From an uncultured Ezakiella sp. (GTDB lineage: Bacteria; Bacillota; Clostridia; Tissierellales; Peptoniphilaceae), in contig CAMYPV010000015.1 of the NCBI GenBank assembly GCA_947293975.1, forward strand, positions 1 through 21,042: a stretch of 21,042 nucleotides of DNA. The letters run 5' to 3'. Positions 5,901 through 14,700 of the stretch are shown here, piece by piece. Within the stretch, counting starts at the first letter, position 1. Every line of letters starts with the position of its first letter. The notes under the pieces are model-generated. The model saw nothing but the letters and a program-made list of their open reading frames with translations, was not told the origin of the DNA and ran no database searches. The translations under genes were made by a program, and so were the position numbers.

Positions 5901-8739
5901 TGGCAAAAAATATGCAAAAGTAAAAATGCCAAGAGTCTTTTATACAAGAGAAATACAAGGCGATATAAAAGGTAAAGAAAAAGCATACTTTATGAATGGC
6001 TACACAGATGAAGAAAAGCAAGGTAATTTTACTGATGTTGCATCATTAAATGATACTGAGTTGCTAAATAAAGTTGAATCATATAAAGATAGAAAGACTT
6101 TTGTTGGTTGGACAAGCAAAGTTGTACAAGATAATTTTAAACTTTCAACACAAAACGTTTTCTCAGATCAAAAGTTTAATGAGACTACATTCAATCGTGC
6201 GTTGGATGAGATCGCATATGGTAAAGGACAAGGACTATTACCAAATGGTGGTAATTTGCTACTAGAAGTAGATGATAATAACCAGTTAAAATCTAATGAT
6301 GACATTGACCTATATGCTAATTACAGACCATATTTTAGAGTTCAAATTAAAAAAGTTACCAAAGATGAAAATGGTCAAGAAATAAAATTGAATAATGCAA
6401 ACTCTCCTAAAAAACCAGGAGCTACGCATCCAGATGCTATTGCCACTCCTACTGTACAAATCGGATTATTCCACAGAACAGCTGTAACAGAAGTTGCAAA
6501 GCCTACAGTAGCAGCTGCAGCAAACTATTATCCAATTTCTAGAGATGATTACGGAAAAGCTGCACTTAAGCTATATAGTCAATATTACGGTAAATACAAT
6601 CCTAATCCAACGGATACATTCTCATGGTATGTACCTGGTTACGATGAATATGGTCAAAGATTTTCTTATGTAGGTATAGAATATCCTGTAATATCAACAG
6701 GTAGCACTTTCGATATAAAGTTTGAAGAAAATGTAAATTCATATTATAGTTTCTCAAGAAATTGGGCATCGGTTGGAGCATACTTGCTTGACAGAACATC
6801 GTCAACAGATCCACACGCATATCCAGGTCAGGAAGGTCAAGCTAAAGTTCAAACAATGACATTTAATAGAATGCATTATGGCACTCCAAGTGTAGATACT
6901 TTTACTGGTGCTACTCAAAGAACACCAATTCAAGCATCGGAAGTAGCTATTGATATTGCAAATACAGACTTAGTGCAACAATGGCAAACGTTTGAAAGAA
7001 AGCCTTATGAGGTTTATGGTTACAATATATTAATGACGAACACAAAGGTCAGTGAATATCAACCTCTATTTGAAGAAATTGAAAATAAATCAAACTCATT
7101 TGTTCTTACAAACCCATTCTTGACAGATGACTTGAATGCTGACAAGGAAAAAATAACGGGAATACAACTTGAAATCAAGAGAGATAAAGACAGTGAACCA
7201 GTTGTTTATCATTTGGTTTATGATAAAAACGTACAAAAATTTTCATTTATAGCTGAAAACGAATGGAGACCAAGTTCAGATGAGATAGATGCTTTGAAAT
7301 CAAAGCTAAGAAAGGCAAGTGACTCTGAAAAACCAGCAATTCAGCAACAATTATCTGAGTTAGAAGCAAAGGCTAAAAAGAGCTTAGATACAAATGCTTT
7401 TGTAGGAGAAGCTCCAAAACTAGAAATTATAAAGGATTATGTTGTTGATAAACAAACCAACAAGACAGCAAATGTGCTGAAGGTTACAATGCCAGATTCG
7501 TTCGGAGTATTTGATGCAACGGGTAATACAGTTAATGTTTACAAGTCATATGTAAAGGCTGCATATAGATTTAACGCAACAACATTCTATAAGAAGTCAA
7601 TAGAAAAAACGGCTGGAACAAAAATTTCTGCGCCACTTGAATTTGGAGTAAACAACCCTAGACAACTCAAGTCAATTTTAGATGCAAAAACAGAACAAGA
7701 TGTAGAAAATGAAAATGTAGATATTGATGAGAACAAAGACATTGTTAATGAAAACAATCCTACTCACTATGTGATAGAAGCTGATGTTCCAAAGCCACTG
7801 TTAGATGCACCACAAGCAGGAAAGACAACATACTATTTGATAAAAGCATCTGATGTTGAAGCAGCACAACAAAAGGCTAAGGAAGACTTAAATATATCAC
7901 CGTCTGAAGAAAACACCGAAGAGAACAAAGCTAGAATAGAGCTTGCTATGGCAGAGGCATTAAGTTCAAGAGAATTACTTGACAAAGCACTATCGAGCTA
8001 CAAATTGAAGAAAAAGAATGATGTAATTAAATTTGTGGGTCCGATAGATAAAGCTGTAAAAGAAATTGAAGATCCAGATAATTCAGGTAAAATGAAAACT
8101 GTTGCAGAGGATATGTATGTTATCTCTGTAGAAGAAGATAAATTACCTTCAAAGTCTCCTATATATACTCCAGACTTAGAATCACCTAAGCTTGAGTTTG
8201 AAGCAAAAGATGACAGATGGAGATTCTATATAGACCTCATTGCAGAAGAAAAAATTGATGGCGAAATATTTGGAGAAGTCTATATAAAGATTAAAGATCA
8301 ACCACTGGAAAAATACGATTCACAGGATAAGTTGATTAAACGTGTAGCTGCTTTAGAACGTGTAGAAAATGTTAAGATAGATGATATTTTGATAGTAGCG
8401 TTTGATAAATATAACAACAAATTAGTCAAGAAGCCTGAATATAAAGCAACAGTTATAGCTCCTATAGAAGCAGAAAACCCAATTCCAACTCTTGATGGTG
8501 TTTTTGCAAAGTCTGACATAGGCAATAAAATTACTGTAAGAGTACTTGATAAAACGGGACAAAAACTATTGGCTAAAGGTGAAGTAACAATTACAGCTGA
8601 TGAAATGACATTTATAGAATTAAAGCAAGCTGATAATCCTAGCGAGGCTTATGAACTTAAAGAAGATGATTTGGTAGAGTTCGTTGCAAGAAATTCAAAT
8701 GGCTCATATTCAAATCCGTTGTATATGAGACCAAGGTAA
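2944..8739 (+). CDS. Giant secreted surface protein 1 (Cna_B-like and InlB-repeat-like regions, no anchor)
   Basis: Exported protein of 1931 aa; function not recognised, likely adhesin or surface structural. A signal peptide spans residues 1-30 (MQKNITTKIVAILLATLMVI..., cleavage near INA-A). The N-terminal third is a unique, W/Y-rich beta-type region. About 850-945 and 1050-1125 contain FLGWS/FVGWT and YAVWG/LYANY elements typical of Listeria-Bacteroides (InlB B) repeats. About 1129-1250 resembles a Cna_B domain (VQIGLFHRT... with FSWYVPGYDEYGQRFSYVGIEY). A charged helical, possibly coiled-coil segment lies near 1444-1483 and another helical stretch at about 1610-1700. The C-terminus (about 1740-1931) is beta-type, ending NSNGSYSNPLYMRPR. 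There is no LPXTG motif, SLH domain, or C-terminal membrane segment, so wall attachment must be indirect if it exists. First gene of a three-gene operon. Codon use is AT-rich (TTA, ATT, GTT), unlike the ABC genes. Confidence 0.9.
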   Translation: MQKNITTKIVAILLATLMVIGILPFDINAAGIPNACPVEEPTNNYRPAEQYVPATRAIETNRFRTLSTVRDEFKHEEINRDNDEPRTMSMPLIPQENGGYSTRSVEAADWDIDNQADGNFWPLAQTNNLRKVSSISEPYRAPDIKYVGVYKNGDGDDVIRLQFRKYNGSQTRLWQRLILKFDKNIYEAINWDNPKTCMYYGTGSSSGLWNVSHDNYTGETAKFAPVIKSYSGGSYTVEQDIFNTNNFATFMTTFTPMDFVLKKGELAKLKNNEYLIQARMMDTLYKDVYTNTSDAADVTTYSAYTMSTVLPFKGVYEIESNPDLSLTLGDTVNVNRSPVKSASSYVVYDEVNGYVDVFHKQVKRSLGNNIGLGSDKAALGFRQAVNKEFYELLKPNDDGVVAIMTIADKEDKLYKSGSDNKQSPILNPKKTITFKKVAGATDNQINIVGDVGFIQAAGSNWNVNQDFKDGIKTAITNNNMNDIIINGADTMGNSGASTMVRYFVDKNKLNNLIKQDGIKSYAFYSAVIRQDPIGTLVFKQKTGNKDVILKKGNEVIFDFNYNANQGWEREFIIGTKPYSINFINSITKVDNNKFKWTIPFDITIPANTDITYKTVNDTSAKNPKMTVVGLGLTPIDMDTPVLENAPRVLRGSDTLAGGALVSTNYVVSVDELFTEDKKITGDSFYEVAEITISSPNATEDKMDEQKISASNTKDSVILKYPDKKTGKKIEKKFESYKFDTGIPNPAGKAQINQYKDFVMPNLKKDMPIIVSNKDVLRQSTDSRDVVEQVQARVYFHYNNATRDEDEKVDARVMPLNNEFLYTTSGTKNPAYIPNGFLGYKNDSDEVVDNRRKAKGDILSDHNGLPLEGEELKKRQMPITKGQDAEVKKEDMKFLGWSTKQGTTAEQFRNAKELTTLAEWKNATTIPFKFTEYSPIETHQHVYAVWGRGIDIRLHGNKTSTDNDVYTFNVSESDLKFDEGNKPFEKNGKKYAKVKMPRVFYTREIQGDIKGKEKAYFMNGYTDEEKQGNFTDVASLNDTELLNKVESYKDRKTFVGWTSKVVQDNFKLSTQNVFSDQKFNETTFNRALDEIAYGKGQGLLPNGGNLLLEVDDNNQLKSNDDIDLYANYRPYFRVQIKKVTKDENGQEIKLNNANSPKKPGATHPDAIATPTVQIGLFHRTAVTEVAKPTVAAAANYYPISRDDYGKAALKLYSQYYGKYNPNPTDTFSWYVPGYDEYGQRFSYVGIEYPVISTGSTFDIKFEENVNSYYSFSRNWASVGAYLLDRTSSTDPHAYPGQEGQAKVQTMTFNRMHYGTPSVDTFTGATQRTPIQASEVAIDIANTDLVQQWQTFERKPYEVYGYNILMTNTKVSEYQPLFEEIENKSNSFVLTNPFLTDDLNADKEKITGIQLEIKRDKDSEPVVYHLVYDKNVQKFSFIAENEWRPSSDEIDALKSKLRKASDSEKPAIQQQLSELEAKAKKSLDTNAFVGEAPKLEIIKDYVVDKQTNKTANVLKVTMPDSFGVFDATGNTVNVYKSYVKAAYRFNATTFYKKSIEKTAGTKISAPLEFGVNNPRQLKSILDAKTEQDVENENVDIDENKDIVNENNPTHYVIEADVPKPLLDAPQAGKTTYYLIKASDVEAAQQKAKEDLNISPSEENTEENKARIELAMAEALSSRELLDKALSSYKLKKKNDVIKFVGPIDKAVKEIEDPDNSGKMKTVAEDMYVISVEEDKLPSKSPIYTPDLESPKLEFEAKDDRWRFYIDLIAEEKIDGEIFGEVYIKIKDQPLEKYDSQDKLIKRVAALERVENVKIDDILIVAFDKYNNKLVKKPEYKATVIAPIEAENPIPTLDGVFAKSDIGNKITVRVLDKTGQKLLAKGEVTITADEMTFIELKQADNPSEAYELKEDDLVEFVARNSNGSYSNPLYMRPR
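2994..3017 (+). promoter_or_regulatory. mRNA hairpin in the signal-peptide codons of surface protein 1
   Basis: A perfect 9-bp stem, AATGGTAAT (2994-3002)/ATTACCATT (3009-3017), has a 6-nt loop. It begins at nucleotide +51 of the gene and covers codons 17-25. Matching hairpins occur at the same position in the next two genes. Confidence 0.6.
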
Positions 8740-8762
8740 ACGGTTAAAAGAAAGGATATAAA

Positions 8763-11700
8763 ATGCAAAAGAGAATTATTTCAATTCTGCTTTCATTATT
8801 CATGATTTTGGGTACTTTTTCACCTCTAAATTTAGAGGTGAAAGCCCAAGATCAACTTAATGATTTGAAAGTAGAAGACAATGGTGAATACGTTACAATC
8901 GATATAACACCAATGGTAAAAGATGCTATTGATGGGCAAAACAAATGGCAATATTCAAAGTATTCAACAATGGGAACAGCTTTATCCAATCAACCAGATA
9001 CAAAAATAACTGTAAATTTAGTTACTGTAGGGTTAGGTGGTTCTGAATTTCGTTGGGATAATGTAGGAATGAAACCAGAAGATATTGTTCTTACTCTTGA
9101 AAGGATAACTTCGGCTGGAACATCCATTGAGGAATCGTATAGTAATATATTTTCAAACAGAAAAAGAAAAGCAGAAATAACAATTAAAAACTATGTTAGC
9201 GGAGATAAATTTTTCATAAAAGCAAATGCAACTGAAAATATTACAGTATCAGCCGTTGACAGATCAGCTCAATTAAAACAAGTAGGCCAAGACAGGCCTG
9301 TAGATTTGTTGTTTATTCAAATTCCTAATACAAAGATTACAACGAAATGGATCAATGCAAAAGGTGAAAAACTTGAAAAACAATTGGTCTTACCAGCTAG
9401 TAAAGGGAAGTTTGATTTTAATTTTTTAAACGACACTTTTAGTTATAAATTTGATATTACTAATCAAGATCAAATTCAACATCTTAAGAAAGATATAAGA
9501 AGAGCTCTTGCTAGAAAAAGATTACCATTAGAAAAACTTAATGATTCCGATAATGAAAGTATAAAATTTAATAATAAAACATCTGGAACATATACAAAAT
9601 TAAATGAGAATACAAAAGATGAAAAAGTTGTTGACTTTAAAACGAATTATGACCCATATAAAGGTGGAGAAATCACATTAATCGTAAAAGACAAAGTTTA
9701 CAATAAGAAACCAGGTGAAGAAGTTCCAGACGGCTATTACGAAATTGCATTTAATTCTGGGGACGGATATTTTACAGAAAAAGATAGAAAAGCAGAAGTC
9801 ATTGCTTATACTGTAAAAGATGGAACAACATGGACAGATTTTAAAGAATTAGTTAACATAACTGATTTTCCTAAAGTAAATCATGTAAATAATCTAAAAT
9901 TAAAAAATTGGACAAATTCAAAGGGAGAAGCATTTACAATAGCAGACAAGACATCTGAAACAATAAGTGAAAGCATGGTATTTACTGCGCAATTTGTTGA
10001 ACTAACAGATGATAATATACAAATAAATTTGTCTGGCACTGGAGAACAAAATGCTCCTAGACATGGTGACAAAGTAGTTGTAGGAAAAACCGTTAAAAAA
10101 GGATCGGATGATGTAGATCCAAAAAGTTTATCAGGTAAAACAGTTAACATTTACAAAACTATTGAAGCTGAACCTAAAAAACAATTAATCGGTTCGGGTA
10201 TTGTAAGGGAAGATGGTTCATTTACAGCTGCTATTCATAAGGATGCATTAAAAGCTGGTGAAACAATTTGGGCTGAAATTCCAACAGGTAAGGATAAGAA
10301 GATTAGCTCAGAAAAATACCCAACAACTGTTAAGCTTAACCCAGATGAACTAAACAAAATCATTGAAATTGCATCTAAGGTTCTTAAAAATTACGAGAAT
10401 AAAAAATTTGTAAATAAAGATAAATATGAAGCTCTTGTTGATGCGGTTAATGGTAATAGTTCAAAAAGTATTGAAGGTGGAAAAGATTTAGTTTATATTG
10501 AAGGCGAAAAAATTCCAGAAGGTAAAAAAGTTGGCGACCTTAAGATTGAAGAGCCTAAAGATTTAACAGATGGTACAGTTAAGCAAGGTAAAATCGACAA
10601 AGTTTATGAAGAAATTAAAAAAGCTATCGAAGAGCTGACTGGTAACTACATCCCTGTAATCAAAGGACCAGACCACAAAGAAATCTATGTAGGCGATACA
10701 CTTGATTTAACAGAAGGAATTACTGTCACAGACGAAGATTCAACTAAAGACGAATCCGACATTGCACAACAAGATGGCAAAGACTTCAGCTACAAGGTTT
10801 ACACAACCAACAGTGAAAATCAAAAAGTCGAAGTAAAAGGCGATGCTCTAAAGAACTTAAACAGCACACCAGGCACTTATGAAGTTGTCTACATGGCAAA
10901 GGATAAATCTGGCGCAACAGCTACTCACGAAATGACATTAGTAGTTAAAGAAGTAGAAGTTACAGCAATCAAAGTTACAGCAGACCCAACAAAAGATCAA
11001 AAATACCTTGTTGCAAAAGATACAGAACCTGCTACACCTGATTATACAGGTATGCAAGTTGAATTAACTTACAACAATGGTAAAAAGGAAACTGCAAAAT
11101 ATGGCAAATTCAAACCAGAAGGTGGACAAGAACAAACTGGCTTCTACAAAGCAGTAGAAAATAAAAAAGTTGCAGTAACAGAACTTACAGTTGAACCAAC
11201 ACAAGTAGGCATTGCAGATTCACCAAAAGTAATCACTGCAACTTATGAAAAAGGTAGTACAAAATTAACCGACAATGCAGGCAAGGCAATCATTGTTCAA
11301 GTTGACAGCGACGGCAATGGCAAAGCAGATGAAAGCGAAAAGTTCGATATAAACTATGCAACATCATTCGAAGTTGTAACTAAGCCACAACTCAAATACA
11401 CTGTTAATTCATCAAAAGAAACAGCTACACTTGACCTAAGTGCATTGTTGGTAAAAGTTACCGATACTAAAGGAAATGTTAAGTACTACACTTGGGAAAA
11501 CATTAAGACCGAAGATAAAATCAAGGTAACACTTACTAAGAAAGGCGAAGGCGAACAAGCAGTAGAAGTAAGTAAGACTGCAAACACAGAGCTTACACCT
11601 AAGCTTCTAAACACTGATGAAGCAACAAAAGCAACTAAACCGTTTATTGAAAACCACAACGGAGCAGAGCTTAAAGTTGTAGTCGACCTTGTAAAAGTTG

Positions 11701-14700
11701 AAAATGGCAAAGTAGTTTACAAAACAGATGGTAAGACACTTGAAAGAGAAACTGACACTAATAAAACTACAAATTCTGCGGGTACACTATCAGTTCTTGT
11801 AGATAAAGATAAGAATGGAACAAATGACCTTGAAGAAACAACAGACAAACCATTCATCACATCAGCAAAGAACATCCCAACATCAAATGAAGATAAAACA
11901 CCTAAGACAGAAGTAACAGGCCACGCAAAACCAGGCGTTAAGATCGAAATTAAAGCGGCTGACGCAAGCGGCAAGCCTACAGGAAAAGTTTTAGGAAAAG
12001 TTGATTCAGTGGGAGCAGACGGAACTTATGAAGTAACTCTAAACCCACAACAAAAAGCAGGTACAAAAGTTGTTGCTGTTGCAACAGAAGGAGAAAAGAA
12101 ATCTGCTAACTCAGCTCCAAAAGCTGTTATCGACGACATGGATCAAGATGGCAACGACGACAGCAAACAAGGCTTCAATATTAATAAAGCAACAAAAATT
12201 GAATTCTTTGCAGAACCAAAATTAGACTACCTTGTTCCATCTAAAGATACAGAACTTACTTTTGATGGTAAAGACGCAAAAGATAATGAAATCTCAGTTA
12301 AAATTTCTTATGAAGAAAATGGAAAAACATTAAGCAATGTTTATAAGCTTTCAGAATTAAATACAGAAGCTTTTAAAGGTATAGTTGAAATAACACCAGC
12401 AATTGGTACAAAAGATAAGATTGGCAATAATCCAGCAAACTTAGTTGGCAAAAACTTAGTTGTAACACTTAAAAAAGTTGTTGATGCTGAAAATAAAAAA
12501 CAAGAGAATGAGAAAAAACAAACAATAATTGACGATGCAACAGCAACTTCAACAAAAACATTTGCTATCGAAATCGATGCCGATGGAAATGGAGAAGCTG
12601 ATAAAAACGAAAAAACTGAAATGCCAGCAATCATATCAGCAAGAAATGTTAAGAACGCAACTCAAGAAGATGAAATTGAAACAAAGGTAAGAGTAAAGGC
12701 ATTAGTAGGTTCAACTATTACTATTAAGGACGAAAATAACAAAGTTGTTTCAGATGCAGTAAAAGTTCCTGTAAATGGCAGCGAAAAATATGGCGAAGTA
12801 GAAATTACTTTGAAGGAAAAACAAGACGCAGGTAAAAAGGTTAAGGCAATTGCAAAACTCGGCGAAAAACAACCTTCAGAACCAGCAGAGTCAATAGTCT
12901 TTGAAGACCTGGACGGCAACGGTAAACCAGACGGACAAGGTCAATTAGACATTGAAAATATCGTTGAATTTAAATTAGCATCTAACCCAGACAAGATGAA
13001 GTATCCTCTGAAAGCAACAGATGCTCAAGAGACACTTGATTTAACAGGTTTGATGGTATATCTAAAAGACAAGAATGGTAACACAGGAATTTTTGAGTAT
13101 AACAAAAAAGCAGAAAGTCCATTCGAAGAACTAAAGAATAATGCTAACTTTAAATTACAGCTGATCAATAGCCAAAATGAAGCTACTGATATTAAGGATT
13201 CTAATAGTGAAAAAACTAAACTAAGTACAGCTGACGACCTAAGTAAAGTTAAAGTAAGCCTAGTAAAAGATATAAACAAATCAGTAGAAACATCAAAATT
13301 AGAAGTATTTTTAGACGCTAATGGAGATGGTGAAAGAGATACGGATCAAACACCAGCACCAAAAGACTTAAAAGCTTTAAATAAAGGTACTGATGCATTC
13401 ACAACAATAACAGGTAAAGCACAAGCTGGTGACGTTATAAAAGTTTATGACGAAGATGGTAAAGAGATGACTACAGATCCAGCAACAGTAACAGTTGGAA
13501 ATGACGGAACATTCACTATCAAAGTATCAAAAGATAGCAAAGCACTTCTAGAAAACACAAAGCTCTTTGTAACAGCAAAAGCTAACGACAAAGAAGAATC
13601 ACCAAGAACACCTGTATATGTTAAGGTAGACAAAGACGGAAACGGCATTGCAGATGAAGATGAACAATCAGCTAAACCAACAGATGTTAAGGCACTTAAC
13701 CAAAACAAGGTTGTAGATGGAAAAGTTACAAATGAACCAAAATACACTACAACAGTAACAGGTAAAGTTAAACCAGGTGCAACAGTTAAGATCACCTCAG
13801 AAGATGGTAAGACAGATTTAACACCATCACAAGTTACTATCGACAATGAAGGTAACTTCACTGCAGAAATTGCTAAACAAACTGATGGAACAAAAATAAA
13901 AGTTTGGGCAACTGAACCAGGTAAACAAGAATCTGATCCAGAACCAGCTACAGTAGTTAGAGATGCTAATAATGACGGTATTGATGATAGCAAATTCTCT
14001 GATAAACCATCGGTCAAAACTCCAGTTAAGAACGGAGACAAAACAGTTGAAGTTAATGGTAAACCAAATGCAAAAGCATATGTTGTAATTACAGATAAAG
14101 ATGGTAACGAAACTACAACACCTGTTGTTGACTTAGACGGTCAAGGTAAAGGAACAATTAATGTACCTGAGCTCAAAGATGGACAAAAAGTAAAAGTTGT
14201 TCAAACAGAAGAAGGCAAAAAACCAGTTGCATCTGATGAAGTAGTTGTTAAGCCAAATACAACAGATGACAACCTTGAAAACAACATCGCAAAAGCTGAG
14301 GAAAAAGCTGGAAATCTAATTGATGATCCAAATAGTACAGCTGACCCTAAGGACAAAATTAGAGAAAATCTAGATCAAAAATCATCAACAGATAAAGAGC
14401 TTCAAGACGCATTAGAAAAAGCAAATGAAGAAAAAGAAAAAGCAAACAAAGTGGATCAAAATGGAAAGCAAACTCCACAAAACACTCAAAAAGATGTTAA
14501 TGATGCTAACGATCGTCTAAAAAAAGCTTTAGATGAAAAAGACAAATACGATAAAGCTAAAAAAGCAGTAGATGATGCAAAAGCTGAGTGGAATAGTATC
14601 AAAGACAAAACTGATCCAGCACCAACAGAACAAGAGTACAAGAATGTTAAAGACAAAATTGATGCTGCTCAAAAAGCAATAGACGATCTTAATGACAAGA

